Notes under the pieces: generated by a model
The model's database searches: none
What the model was told of the DNA's origin: nothing
Seen by the model: only the letters and a program-made list of their open reading frames with translations
In this document: one piece after another, positions 25,605 through 34,446 of the stretch
How positions within the stretch are numbered: position 1 is the first letter of the stretch
How the letters are laid out: every line of letters begins with the position of its first letter
Made by a program: the position numbers and the translations under genes
NCBI GenBank assembly: GCA_001306305.2
Contig: CP155577.1
Location: forward strand, 310,001-374,000
DNA length: 64,000 nt
Direction of reading: 5' to 3'
Source of the DNA: Citromicrobium bathyomarinum
GTDB lineage: Bacteria; Pseudomonadota; Alphaproteobacteria; Sphingomonadales; Sphingomonadaceae

Positions 25605-25640
25605 GGGTCCGGGGCCGGCTGCCCCGACGGTCCCGGACCC
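25605..25640 (+). terminator. Terminator-like hairpin after DUF411
   Basis: GGGTCCGGG (25605-25613) pairs perfectly with CCCGGACCC (25632-25640) across an 18-nt GC-rich loop, followed by TTCCGTTT. It lies 130 bp after the DUF411 stop and 45 bp before the next gene. The T-run is poor and the loop long. Confidence 0.45.
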
Positions 25641-25684
25641 TTCCGTTTGCATAATTTTAGGACGCACGAAGTGGGAGAAATGCG

Positions 25685-25957
25685 ATGGTAAAAGGATCAA
25701 TCAAGAACTCGATATTCGCATGGGGCTGGACGCTCAGCGTGTTCCTGCTTGTCAGCTACCTCCTATGCATTGCCTTCGGAGTCCTCGCACCCGAGCGGTT
25801 TCACATGCACCAAGCCTGGGCTCCGTTGCTGCCATGGTTCGAATGGCTGACCCTGTCGGGATTTCTCGCAGGAGCGGTGGGCAGTTTTCTCTACGGCTGG
25901 TACATCGCACTCATCGCGGTCCCGCTGCACCGGTTTTTCCAGGCCCGGTTTTCCTGA
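25685..25957 (+). CDS. Small two-helix membrane protein, DUF5676-like
   Basis: 90-residue membrane protein with two helices (TLSVFLLVSYLLCIAFGVL and FEWLTLSGFLAGAVGSFLYGWYIAL). The APLLPWFEW and SFLYGWYIALIAVPLHRFF segments resemble DUF5676 proteins, which occur beside copper and silver efflux genes. GGGAGAAA precedes the ATG at 25685. It probably forms its own short unit, since a hairpin separates it from DUF411 and no ECF-type site lies before it. Function unknown. Confidence 0.78.
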   Translation: MVKGSIKNSIFAWGWTLSVFLLVSYLLCIAFGVLAPERFHMHQAWAPLLPWFEWLTLSGFLAGAVGSFLYGWYIALIAVPLHRFFQARFS

Positions 25958-26121
25958 TTTGACGCGCTGAATATTAGGCGCACTCAGCGTGGACTGCCGT
26001 GCCTTGACGCGCCGCCATCGGCATCGCTGCAGGAAGAAAGAGCGCGCCGCCGGAAATCGATAGCTCATCGCGATTCCGGGGCCAGCCCAAGGATGGCTCA
26101 TGCCCCGCCAGAAAATTTTTT

Positions 26122-26146
26122 GAGGGGTGAGCCGCTTCGCAACGTA
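26122..26146 (+). promoter_or_regulatory. Candidate ECF promoter, site D (APC permease unit)
   Basis: GAGGG (26122-26126), 16 nt, CGTA (26143-26146), then CT, preceded by a T-run as at site C. CGTA ends 50 nt before the TTG start of the permease. It lies in a 239-bp intergenic region with no other obvious signal. Confidence 0.65.
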
Positions 26147-26196
26147 CTGCTTGTCGTGATGTTTCTCGGACGGGAGGACATCGACAGGGGAAAGAC

Positions 26197-27546
26197 TTGC
26201 AGACAGATGGCAACGATCAACATGGGAAGAGTGCTGGATCGATAACGCTGCTTGGCGGTGTCGCAATGGGAACCGGCGTCATGATCGGCGCTGGTATTTT
26301 CGCACTGACCGGCCAGATTGCCGAACTGGCTGGACCGCTATTTCCGCTTTCTTTCATAGTCGGCGCCCTGGTCACTTCCCTAGCCGCCTACAGCTACATC
26401 AAGATGTCGAACCGCTGGCCCTCCTCTGGCGGCATCGCGATGATTCTTCAGAAGGCCTACGGACCGGGTGTTGTTGCAGCATCGGCATCGCTCCTGATGG
26501 CGCTGTCGATGGTCATCAACGAAAGCCTGGTCGCTCGGACCTTCGCGACCTATGCCTTGCGGCCCTTTGGGCTCGAGAGCAGCGGCATTCTGGTTTCCGT
26601 CGCAGCGCTTGCGCTCATCGTCTTCGCCTATTTCGTGAATGCGGCAGGCAACAAATCGGTCAGCGGTTTCTCTCTCGTCATGTCGGCGATCAAGATCGGC
26701 GGCATCGCCCTGTTCGCGATTGCGGCGATCTGGGCCAGCGGCTTTTCGGGCGGCGCCTTCTCAGAGCCAGTCGCGCTTTCAGGTCTCGACGCGTTGCTCG
26801 CGTCGGTCGCCTTCTCGATCCTCGCGTTCAAGGGTTTCACCACCATCACCAACAGCGGCGGCGAAATCATCGATCCGCACCGAAATGTTGGCAGAACCAT
26901 TATCATTTCGATCACAGTATGCGTGGTCGTCTACCTTCTGGTCGCGGTGGCGGTCGGAGCCAGCCTCGGCACTTCGGAAATAGCCCAAGCACGCGATTAC
27001 TCGCTTGCGGCAGCTGCGCGCCCCGCGCTCGGAGAGCTTGGGTTCTATTTCACAGTCGCAATCGCGATCGCAGCCACGACCTCGGGTGTCATCGCCAGCG
27101 TTTTCGCCGTTTCGCGAATGCTGACGATGCTGACCGAAATGAAGATGATCCCGCATAGCCATTTTGGGATGAAGGGACCGATCCGCAGTCACATGCTGGT
27201 CTATACCGTCGTGGTCGCCGGCACGCTCGCGGTCCTGTTCGATCTTTCGCGGATCGCCTCGCTCGGAGCGTTCTTCTATCTCGTAATGGACATGCTCGTG
27301 CATTGGGGCGTGCTGCGCGGTTTGCGGGAAGAGATAGGCGCGCGTGCCTGGATCCTCTGGTCGGCGCTCATGGCGGACGGCGTAGTCCTGACAGCTTTTG
27401 CCCTCGCCAAGCTTAAAACCGACCCTGCGGTCGTTGCCTATGCGGTCGCAGGTATTGCCGCAGTGTTCGGAGCCGAATGGTTCTATCTACGTCGGAATCC
27501 TGCGCTGCGTGAAATGCCCGCCACAGACGATGGAGATCATCGATGA
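26197..27546 (+). CDS. APC-family amino acid/polyamine permease
   Basis: Inner-membrane transporter of 449 residues with about twelve helices. The APC signature is at the start: ITLLGGVAMGTGVMIGAGIFALTGQIAELAGP. Helix 6-8 segments (AFSILAFKGFTTITNSGGEI, SLAAAARPALG) also fit. Substrate cannot be told. Start is TTG at 26197 with AGGGGA about 6 nt upstream; no ATG in frame fits. It overlaps the channel-like gene by 4 bp and opens a four-gene coupled run. Its presence in a copper-type ECF regulon is unusual. Confidence 0.86.
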   Translation: MQTDGNDQHGKSAGSITLLGGVAMGTGVMIGAGIFALTGQIAELAGPLFPLSFIVGALVTSLAAYSYIKMSNRWPSSGGIAMILQKAYGPGVVAASASLLMALSMVINESLVARTFATYALRPFGLESSGILVSVAALALIVFAYFVNAAGNKSVSGFSLVMSAIKIGGIALFAIAAIWASGFSGGAFSEPVALSGLDALLASVAFSILAFKGFTTITNSGGEIIDPHRNVGRTIIISITVCVVVYLLVAVAVGASLGTSEIAQARDYSLAAAARPALGELGFYFTVAIAIAATTSGVIASVFAVSRMLTMLTEMKMIPHSHFGMKGPIRSHMLVYTVVVAGTLAVLFDLSRIASLGAFFYLVMDMLVHWGVLRGLREEIGARAWILWSALMADGVVLTAFALAKLKTDPAVVAYAVAGIAAVFGAEWFYLRRNPALREMPATDDGDHR

Positions 27547-27956
27547 TCGCCGCACTAATTCTCGCCATTGCACTTTTCCTGGCCTCGGTCGGCGTGCATC
27601 TGTCGATCCTCGGCGCCGGGCATCGCCTGCTCCACGCACCCGGAAATTTCTCCGCCAAGCTTCGGGTCGCGCTTCTCGTCCTGGCATCGCACCTGCTTGT
27701 CGCGACGCTCTTCGCTGGCGGTTTCTGGCTGGGCGCGGAGCTGGGCCTCGGCGGGTTCGACAAGACGCCGGCGATGAGTGCGATGGACTATTTCTATTTC
27801 TCGCCGATCAACGTGACCACGCTGGGGCTCGGCGACATCTACCCGACCGAGCACCTGCGCGTCATTGCCGGCGTCGAAGCCTTGACCGGCTTCGCGCTCA
27901 TCAGCTGCTCGGCACAATTGTTCTGGACCATGATGAAGGAAGGAGAAAACGCATGA
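27543..27956 (+). CDS. Potassium-channel-like membrane protein
   Basis: 137-residue membrane protein with two N-terminal helices, a re-entrant pore-like segment and a final helix (ACTGFALISCSAQLFW region). The pore segment FSPINVTTLGLGDIYPT resembles the K+ channel filter TTxGYGD but with GLG in place of GYG, so selectivity may differ. There is no cytoplasmic regulatory domain. The ATG overlaps the permease stop (ATGA), and its stop overlaps the DUF305 start. Confidence 0.75.
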   Translation: MIAALILAIALFLASVGVHLSILGAGHRLLHAPGNFSAKLRVALLVLASHLLVATLFAGGFWLGAELGLGGFDKTPAMSAMDYFYFSPINVTTLGLGDIYPTEHLRVIAGVEALTGFALISCSAQLFWTMMKEGENA

Positions 27957-28480
27957 CTGAAAGCTCATCCCACTCGGATAAGGGAGGGGGCGGCAACTAC
28001 TGGCGGTTTATGGCCATGGTATCGACCTCGACCGTGATCATGTTCTTCCTGATGTACGCCAACAGCTTCGACATGGACGACGTGTTCTGGAGCGAGACGC
28101 GCTTCTGGATGATGTTCGTCATGGGCGCGATGATGATGGTGGTCATGCTGCTCTTCATGTGGGGCATGTACAAGGACCGGACCAAGAATTTAATCATCCT
28201 GGGTGTCGGAGCCGTCGTTTTCGCACTCGCGCTATGGCTCGTACGCAGCCAGACCACGGTCGACGACACCGAATACATGGCGGCGATGATCCCGCACCAC
28301 TCGATCGCGATCATGACCAGCGAGAGAGCGAGCCTGAAGGATCCGCGTGTCCGCGAACTTGCTCAGGCCATCATCGTCGCGCAGCGGCGCGAGATCGCCG
28401 AGATGAAATATCTCATCCAGGACATCGAGGAGAACGGTCCGCGCACCGAAGAACGCCTGCCCGAGGAGATGCAGCAATGA
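27953..28480 (+). CDS. DUF305 membrane protein
   Basis: 175 residues: three N-terminal membrane helices rich in Met (FWMMFVMGAMMMVVMLLFMWGM), then a periplasmic DUF305 domain with EYMAAMIPHHSIAIMTSERA and AQRREIAEMKYLIQDIEENG. The HH and Met pattern is the family's likely copper site. It overlaps its neighbours on both sides by 4 bp, so the four genes are translated as a block. Confidence 0.9.
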   Translation: MTESSSHSDKGGGGNYWRFMAMVSTSTVIMFFLMYANSFDMDDVFWSETRFWMMFVMGAMMMVVMLLFMWGMYKDRTKNLIILGVGAVVFALALWLVRSQTTVDDTEYMAAMIPHHSIAIMTSERASLKDPRVRELAQAIIVAQRREIAEMKYLIQDIEENGPRTEERLPEEMQQ

Positions 28481-28965
28481 ACAAGATCGCACTTCTGACG
28501 CTTGCAGCCCTCCCGCTGGCGGCCTGCAACACCAATACCGCCATCGGCAATGATCGCGAAGCGCAGCTCGATCCTCCGGCAACGGCGGCGCCGATAGAGA
28601 GTGCTGCGAGCGCTCTTGCCAATCTCAGCCCCGGCCTCATGTTGCCCGAAACGATGAGCGACGCGGATCTTACCGCGCTGGGAGCCGAGAACACGTGCCA
28701 GTTCCGCCTGACCGAGGTCGCGTTCCCGTCGTTCGTCTACGACAACAGCGGTCGCGGGGCGATCAAGATCAATGGCAAACTGATCCCGGTCACGGCAAGC
28801 GCTTCGGGTGAGTATGCGGATGGTGAGCTTCGTATCCGTACGCGCCTTCTCGATGACGAGGGAGACGCGGGCCTGCAGATGCAGGAGCTGATCGTCGCCG
28901 GACCCCGGATGAAGGACGAGTTCGGGTTCTGGGGTTACACGACCTGTGGCAACAGCGAGGCGTGA
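28477..28965 (+). CDS. Secreted lipoprotein of unknown function
   Basis: 162-residue lipoprotein with lipobox LPLAAC (Cys17). After a linker rich in Ala and Pro, the folded part runs from ALGAENTCQFRLTEVAFPSF to FGFWGYTTCGNSEA, with two cysteines that may pair. The beta-rich DNSGRGAIKINGKLIPVTAS segment recurs in sphingomonad copper islands, but I know no assigned role. It overlaps DUF305 (ATGA) and ends the coupled run. Confidence 0.72.
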   Translation: MNKIALLTLAALPLAACNTNTAIGNDREAQLDPPATAAPIESAASALANLSPGLMLPETMSDADLTALGAENTCQFRLTEVAFPSFVYDNSGRGAIKINGKLIPVTASASGEYADGELRIRTRLLDDEGDAGLQMQELIVAGPRMKDEFGFWGYTTCGNSEA

Positions 28966-29058
28966 AGACGAGCGAGCGGGCGCTAGCGTCCGTCGGTGCC
29001 CGCTCCACGATCACGATCAGCCCGGCACGCGCCGCCGAATTCATAATGAGGTACGACC

Positions 29059-29778
29059 GTGGAAGCTGAACCTGTGACCGATGCAGCCCCCCTTGCGGTC
29101 TTCGGTGCCGGAGGAAAGACCGGCACGGAAATATTGCGCCATGCGGTCCGCAAGGGCATCGCGGTACGAGCGTTCGAACACACCCTGCCCGAACCATCGG
29201 ACAGGGTCGACAATGTCGAGTATTTCCAGTGCGACGTTCTCAATGACGACTTCAGCAGCGAGCTCGAAGGTTGCCGTGCGGTCATTTCCGCACTCGGTAT
29301 AGGATTTAGCCCATCCACGGCGATCGATCCGCCTCCGCTTTACACGGAGGGAACCCGCAGGCTGGTGGAAGCGATGTCGGCGACCGGCATTTCCCGGATC
29401 GTCGTGATATCGGCGGCGTTCGTAGAGCCGCAGCCCAGCGTTCCTGCATGGTTCGAGCTCACAGCAAGACCAGCCTTGCACAATATTCTCGAACAGATGC
29501 GCGCCATGGAAGATCTTCTGGAGCGCGCGACAGGCCTGGAATGGACGGCGGCGCGACCGGGCTGGCTCCTCGACGAACCCTATACGGGCGAAGCCGTCAT
29601 TTCCGACGAGCGTCTTGCCGAGGGTTGCTTTCGTTGCCGGCATGCCGACCTCGCGGCAGCGATGCTCGAATTCGTCTGCGAGAACACCTGGGTCAACGCC
29701 AAGCCCGCTATCGCCCGGCCAGAAGCAGACCGCTTCGAGAATGTCTCGGCACTCAAAGCCGAACTCGGGATCGACTAG
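29059..29778 (+). CDS. NAD(P)-binding (NmrA/SDR-like) protein
   Basis: 239-residue atypical short-chain dehydrogenase. The dinucleotide motif is VFGAGGKTGTEILRHAVRKG (GxxGxTG type). The middle CRAVISALGIGF and VVISAAFVEPQP strands follow the fold, and the classic YxxxK is missing, as in NmrA-type proteins. Start is GTG at 29059, 8 nt after AATGAGG. It is 93 bp after the lipoprotein gene and 43 bp before the MBL-rhodanese gene. A sensor or quinone-reductase role is possible; not decidable. Confidence 0.8.
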   Translation: MEAEPVTDAAPLAVFGAGGKTGTEILRHAVRKGIAVRAFEHTLPEPSDRVDNVEYFQCDVLNDDFSSELEGCRAVISALGIGFSPSTAIDPPPLYTEGTRRLVEAMSATGISRIVVISAAFVEPQPSVPAWFELTARPALHNILEQMRAMEDLLERATGLEWTAARPGWLLDEPYTGEAVISDERLAEGCFRCRHADLAAAMLEFVCENTWVNAKPAIARPEADRFENVSALKAELGID

Positions 29779-29821
29779 ATCGACGCGGTCTCACGGAAAC
29801 ACTCCAACAACGAGGCAAAAT

Positions 29822-31171
29822 ATGCTGCTCGAGAAGATAAAGACCCCCGGTCTCTCCCACCTTTCCTATCTGATTGGTTCGCAGGGCAAGGCAGCGGTCA
29901 TCGATCCGCGCCGGGACTGCGAGATTTATGTCGAGCGTGCCCGCGCCGAAGGGCTGGAGATCACGCATATCTTCGAAACGCACAGGAATGAGGATCTCAT
30001 CACGGGATCGCCGGTATTGGCCAAAATGACCGGTGCCCGCGTTCTGCACGGTCCAAACCCTGCGGACGAGATTGTTTTCGCCGACACCGCGCGAGAGGGC
30101 GACGCTTTCGAGATCGGGAAGTTGCGGATTTCGGTGCTCGAAACTCCCGGTCACACCGACGATCATCTCGCCTTCGTCTTTCACGACGACGATTATCCCG
30201 AAGGACCGGTCGGCGTCTTCACCGGCGATGCGCTCTTCGTGGGCGACGTCGGCCGAACCGATTTCTATCCCGAGCGCGCGCGGGAGGTCGCGGGCCTCCT
30301 GTACGATTCATTGCAAAAGATTTGCGCTCTGGGTGACCAGACGATCATTTACCCCGCGCATGGTGCAGGCTCCGTCTGCGGTTCGGGAATGGCGGACCGC
30401 GAATTCTCGACCATAGGCCACGAACGTCGCAATAATCCGCGGCTCCAGATCGCCGATCGCGAGGAATTCATCGAGGCGAAGCTCGCCGAGCATCATTATC
30501 AGCCGCCCTATTTCAGGCTGATGGAACGCCTGAATGTCGAGGGAACATCTCCCGCGCCACGGATCCTGCGACCAAAACGCCTCATGCTCTCGGACATTCG
30601 CGAAATCGACGCCGATCATGTCGTCGACGTGCGGGATCCGCTTGCATACGCAAGCGGGCATCTGCCCGGTTCGATATGCCTTCCGGTCGGCATGATTTCG
30701 GCGTTTGCGGGCTGGTTCATCGGAGAAGGCGACACAATCGCACTCGTCGGATCGGCGGAAGACCAGCTGGCATCGGTCATGACGCACCTCGTGAGGATCG
30801 GGCTCGATTCGATCGTCGGCGGCTATGTCGGTATCGTCCCGGCTGCTGCGCAAGGAATGGAGATAGCGAGCCTGCCGATGATCGGGACGAGCGAGGTTCA
30901 GGATCGTCTCGAGCGCAAGCGCGACAACTGGACCTTGCTCGACGTGCGTGACCTCGATGAGCGGCGCAGCGGCGCGATCGAGGGATCGAAACACATCTAC
31001 GTGGGCGAGCTCAATTCCCGCTTCGCCGAGCTCGATCGCGAACGCGCCTATACCGTCATGTGCGCCAGTGGCATGCGTGCCAGTGTGGCTGCGGGCTGGC
31101 TGCAAAGCAAAGGATTCGAAAAGCTCGACGTATATCTGGGCTCGATGGGTGCCTGGCAGCACGCGTCGTGA
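29822..31171 (+). CDS. MBL-fold hydrolase fused to two rhodanese domains
   Basis: 449-residue protein combining an ETHE1-like persulfide dioxygenase domain with sulfurtransferase domains. The MBL part has FETHRNEDLITGS (in place of THxHxDH, as in some BLH-type enzymes), LETPGHTDDHLAF, FTGDALFVGDVGRTDFY and IIYPAHGAGSVCGSG. Rhodanese 1 (about 260-345) lacks a catalytic cysteine. Rhodanese 2 (about 355-449) carries the active loop CASGMRAS. It probably detoxifies reactive sulfur released during metal stress. A Cys next to Gly at the loop base supports an active sulfurtransferase. Confidence 0.88.
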   Translation: MLLEKIKTPGLSHLSYLIGSQGKAAVIDPRRDCEIYVERARAEGLEITHIFETHRNEDLITGSPVLAKMTGARVLHGPNPADEIVFADTAREGDAFEIGKLRISVLETPGHTDDHLAFVFHDDDYPEGPVGVFTGDALFVGDVGRTDFYPERAREVAGLLYDSLQKICALGDQTIIYPAHGAGSVCGSGMADREFSTIGHERRNNPRLQIADREEFIEAKLAEHHYQPPYFRLMERLNVEGTSPAPRILRPKRLMLSDIREIDADHVVDVRDPLAYASGHLPGSICLPVGMISAFAGWFIGEGDTIALVGSAEDQLASVMTHLVRIGLDSIVGGYVGIVPAAAQGMEIASLPMIGTSEVQDRLERKRDNWTLLDVRDLDERRSGAIEGSKHIYVGELNSRFAELDRERAYTVMCASGMRASVAAGWLQSKGFEKLDVYLGSMGAWQHAS

Positions 31172-31590
31172 TGAACCAGCGCACCGGACTGGAGGTCCTT
31201 GTCTTGCGCTCCTCAAAGCTTTACGCCCTTTTTATGCGAGTCTTGCGCTCCCTTGGACTGTTACTGATCGCTTGCGGGCTGTTCGTTCAATCGGCAGCGC
31301 ATGCGTCTGCCCTGCCTCAGGCGCTCGATGCAGGCAAACCGACCTGCGCCGAGATGGAGATGATGGCGGGAGCAGCTTCCATGGACGATCATGACGGCGT
31401 GCCTTGCAAGAACCTTCGGCTGGATTGTCTCGTGGCATTCGGCTGCATCCCGCCCCTCGTTCCAGGGGGTGATGCGAGCCTGGTCGGAGAAAGACCGGCG
31501 CAGGCTGCTCAATTCAGCGGTTTGATCTCCAATTCGCTCGCAGCCATAGGACTGGGGCCAGAGCCGCCACCTCCGCAATTTCCGGCATGA
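31171..31590 (+). CDS. Small secreted protein of a metal-efflux operon
   Basis: 139 residues starting at the ATG that overlaps the preceding stop; an in-frame ATG at 31234 gives a cleaner signal peptide (MRVLRSLGLLLIACGLFVQS-AAHA). The mature part has KPTCAEMEMMAG, HDGVPCKNLRLDCLVAFGCIPP with four cysteines, and a Pro-rich C-terminus. It resembles the small Cys/Met/His proteins that precede Cus- and Czc-type tripartite pumps. Function unknown; metal binding is inferred. Confidence 0.7.
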   Translation: MNQRTGLEVLVLRSSKLYALFMRVLRSLGLLLIACGLFVQSAAHASALPQALDAGKPTCAEMEMMAGAASMDDHDGVPCKNLRLDCLVAFGCIPPLVPGGDASLVGERPAQAAQFSGLISNSLAAIGLGPEPPPPQFPA

Positions 31591-31597
31591 CCCGCGT

Positions 31598-31613
31598 GCA
31601 GGCTTAAGCCTGC
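31598..31613. promoter_or_regulatory. 16-bp perfect palindrome before the cus-type operon
   Basis: GCAGGCTTAAGCCTGC lies 7 bp after the stop of the small secreted protein and 86 bp before the tolC-type gene. No loop and no T-run follow, so an operator for a dimeric regulator is as likely as a terminator. Confidence 0.45.
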
Positions 31614-31699
31614 GCGCTCCTGCCTCTGGATGAACGGCCTGCGCTTGACGCGAGCCGGTGATCCGGAACGCGTGCCTGACGCGCTCCTTTTGCGGATGA

Positions 31700-32941
31700 A
31701 TGATCATGAAACGAATAAGCTGGACCGCGCTTCCGGTCCTGCTGGCCCTCGCGCCGGCGAGTAATGCCCAGTCGGTGGGCTATGAAGAAGCTTTGCGAGC
31801 AGCAACGAGCAACCAGCCCCAGGTTCGAACAAGTGAGCTGCGACTGGACGCCCGGCGCGAGATCGCCGACGCTGCCGATGAACTGCCAGACCCGCGCCTT
31901 CGCGCGGGCATCCAGAACCTGCCGGTAAGCGGGCCGGCTGCGTTCGAGCTGGATCGCCAGCTCCCTACGCAAATCCAAGTCGGTATCGAACAGGAGATCC
32001 CCAATCTCGCGAAACGTCGGGCCCGGTCCGGAATCGCGGACGCCGACATCGACCTTGCCGCAGCACAGTTGCGTCAAACAAGTTACAGGGTGCGCGTCGG
32101 AGCAGGAATGGCATGGATTTCGTTGGCTTATGCCCAACGGGCTCTGACGGTCGCCGACGATGCACTTGCTGAAATCGAGAGGCTCCTACCATTCGCGCGC
32201 AGTTCTGTCGCCGCCGGTTCGGCCAGACCCGCCGAAAGTCTGGAAGTACGCCGTGCCGTGCTCGAAGTCGAAGACATGCGGACCAGGATCGAAGCCGACC
32301 GAGAGACCGCTCAGGCCATGCTGTCGCGCTATACGGCTCTGTCGAACGCTACCGCGACCGGAACCATTCCTTCGGCCGATCTCGATCCCGAAGGTTTGCG
32401 GGCCATGCTTCAAAGCAATCCGGAGCTTGTCGTGGCGCTTGCGCAGGTCCGTCAGGCGGAAGCGAGAAGTGATCTTGCACGATCGGAAAGGCGTCCGGAT
32501 TTCGGCGTCAACGTGAGTTATGGGCGGCGCGATCCCGACTTTGGCGATGCGATCTCGCTGATGGGTTCGATCACGCTCCCGATTTTCGCCGACCGGCGCC
32601 AAAACCCGCGCATAGCCGCCGCCGAAGCCGAAGCGGCTGCGGCACAGTCCGCCAGAGCCGACCGGCTGCGTGAACTCGAAGCCCAGTTCGAGACCGATCT
32701 CGCCGCATGGCGCAGCGCTTATCGACAATGGCAGCGCGCGACGGACGAATTGCTCCCGCTTGCCGAAAGCCGCGTGGACCTCGAGCGCGCGAGCCTTGCC
32801 GCGGGCCGGGCCGAACTGCTCGATGTCGTCGACGCCATCAAAACGCTCGCCGTGCTGCGGGTGGACATTCTGCAACGCGAGGAGGCGACCGTCGAAGCCG
32901 CCGCGCACCTGCGACTGACCTATGGGGAGTATGGCCGATGA
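31700..32941 (+). CDS. TolC-family outer-membrane efflux protein (CusC-like)
   Basis: Outer-membrane channel of a tripartite copper/silver pump, 413 residues. Signal peptide to SNAQS, then the TolC coiled-coil repeats: YEEALRAATSNQPQVRTSEL, ELPDPRLRAGIQNLP, QIQVGIEQEIPNLAKR, and the second half DFGVNVSYGRRDPDFGDAISLMGSITLPIF. The ATG at 31700 or 31706 could start it. It overlaps the adaptor gene by 4 bp. Confidence 0.92.
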   Translation: MIMKRISWTALPVLLALAPASNAQSVGYEEALRAATSNQPQVRTSELRLDARREIADAADELPDPRLRAGIQNLPVSGPAAFELDRQLPTQIQVGIEQEIPNLAKRRARSGIADADIDLAAAQLRQTSYRVRVGAGMAWISLAYAQRALTVADDALAEIERLLPFARSSVAAGSARPAESLEVRRAVLEVEDMRTRIEADRETAQAMLSRYTALSNATATGTIPSADLDPEGLRAMLQSNPELVVALAQVRQAEARSDLARSERRPDFGVNVSYGRRDPDFGDAISLMGSITLPIFADRRQNPRIAAAEAEAAAAQSARADRLRELEAQFETDLAAWRSAYRQWQRATDELLPLAESRVDLERASLAAGRAELLDVVDAIKTLAVLRVDILQREEATVEAAAHLRLTYGEYGR

Positions 32942-34446
32942 GAGCCACAATGGGAGCCGCGTGGCACAGGCTGTCGCCGCGCCAGAAATCCTGGACGATG
33001 GCAGGCACAATCGCGCTCATTAGTCTTGCCGCCGGCTATGGTCTCTCGCAGCTCGGTGAAGGCCAGGGTGGTGCAGGCGACGCGGGCGGCAGTGCGACCG
33101 AATGCGAGGAGGTCCTTTACTGGTACGACCCGATGGTACCGGGGCAGCACTTCGACGAGCCGGGCAAGTCGCCCTTCATGGATATGCAGCTGGTGCCAAA
33201 GTGCGCGGGCGAGGAGGCAACCGCAGGTGTCAGGATCGATCCCGGCCTGGTGCAGAATTTCGGCATCCGCACCGCCGAAGCCGAGTACGGTGTTCTCGAG
33301 CCGGAAGTAACCGTCACCGGCGTTCTGGCCTACAACGAACGCGACGTCGCGATCGTCCAGCCACGTGCCGGAGGCTATGTACAAAGAACCTATGGCCGCG
33401 CGCCCGACGATGTCGTTGGACGGGGCGCTCCGCTCGCGGATATTTTGGTTCCCGAATGGGGCGGAGCGCAGCAGGAGTATCTGGCTGTCCTGAATAGCGG
33501 TGATCAAGAACTTGCGCAGGCCATGCGCGAACGCATGCGCCTTTTGGGCATGCCTCCAGGCCTGATCTCATCGGTAGGGCGCAGTGGACGTCCGCAGTCC
33601 ACGATAACCGTTACCGCGCCGATTGGAGGTGCTATCACATCGCTCGGCGTGCGACCGGGGATGACAGTCATGGCCGGACAGACGCTCGCCGAGATAACCG
33701 GTTTCTCACCGATCTGGCTCGAAGCCGCGGTGCCTGAAACGCAGGCGGCGAATGTACGCGTCGGGCAACCTGTCAGCGCGACGCTGACCGCATTCCCCGA
33801 GGAACGCTTCTCCGGACCCATTGTCGCTATCCTGCCGAGCGCGGAGGATGCAAGCCGTACGATCACCGTTCGTGCGCAACTGCCCAATGCATCCGGTCGC
33901 CTCAAGCCGGGCATGTTCGCACAGGTCTCGCTGACCCCGGACACACGCCGCGCGCTGCTGGTGCCGTCCGAAGCCGTTATCAGGACCGGACGTCGAACCA
34001 TCGTGATGGTGAAGCAGGACGAGGGCGGTTTCATGCCCGCCGAGGTCCGGATCGGCCGCGAAGCGGGTGGCAGGACCGAGGTTCTGGCCGGTCTGTCGGC
34101 CGGCGAACAGGTCGTGACATCGGGTCAGTTCCTGCTCGATTCCGAAGCAAGCCTTACCGGACTCGACGTCCGTCCGGTCGATCAGGCAGATGACGCTTCC
34201 ACCGGCGGCGAGGACGAACCAGCGACCTTCGGTGCCACCGGCACGATCCAGTCGATCGCCAATGGTTCGGTGACGCTGCGGCATGGTCCTGTGCCCCGGC
34301 TCGATTGGCCCGCGATGACCATGACCTTCCGCACGAAGAGCGCGGCGCAAATGCGCGGGCTCGAGACGGGCGACAGGGTGCGCTTCACCTTCACCCAGCA
34401 GGATGCCGGCCCCCGGATCGAGTCTATCACGAGGGCCGGACAATGA
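32938..34446 (+). CDS. cusB: RND periplasmic adaptor with HMBD and CusF domains (CusB-like)
   Basis: Membrane-fusion protein, 502 residues. After one N-terminal helix comes a heavy-metal-binding domain ([20 protein letters not shown] and [11 protein letters not shown]). The adaptor body includes [14 protein letters not shown], a short hairpin, and [26 protein letters not shown]-terminal CusF-type domain is fused on ([27 protein letters not shown]), so chaperone and adaptor are one polypeptide. Overlaps both neighbours by 4 bp. Confidence 0.93.
   Translation: MRATMGAAWHRLSPRQKSWTMAGTIALISLAAGYGLSQLGEGQGGAGDAGGSATECEEVLYWYDPMVPGQHFDEPGKSPFMDMQLVPKCAGEEATAGVRIDPGLVQNFGIRTAEAEYGVLEPEVTVTGVLAYNERDVAIVQPRAGGYVQRTYGRAPDDVVGRGAPLADILVPEWGGAQQEYLAVLNSGDQELAQAMRERMRLLGMPPGLISSVGRSGRPQSTITVTAPIGGAITSLGVRPGMTVMAGQTLAEITGFSPIWLEAAVPETQAANVRVGQPVSATLTAFPEERFSGPIVAILPSAEDASRTITVRAQLPNASGRLKPGMFAQVSLTPDTRRALLVPSEAVIRTGRRTIVMVKQDEGGFMPAEVRIGREAGGRTEVLAGLSAGEQVVTSGQFLLDSEASLTGLDVRPVDQADDASTGGEDEPATFGATGTIQSIANGSVTLRHGPVPRLDWPAMTMTFRTKSAAQMRGLETGDRVRFTFTQQDAGPRIESITRAGQ

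Noticed and set aside
25474-25684. A sixth ECF-type site before the small membrane protein
   Set aside because: AAGGA or AAGGG occur here but are not followed by CGTA at 16 nt.
31598-31613. Palindrome taken as a standard rho-independent terminator
   Set aside because: No loop and no T-run on either strand; kept as an operator candidate only.
31591-31699. ECF-type site before the cus-type operon
   Set aside because: No GAGGG/AAGGG with CGTA at the right distance; the cus operon is likely outside the local ECF regulon.
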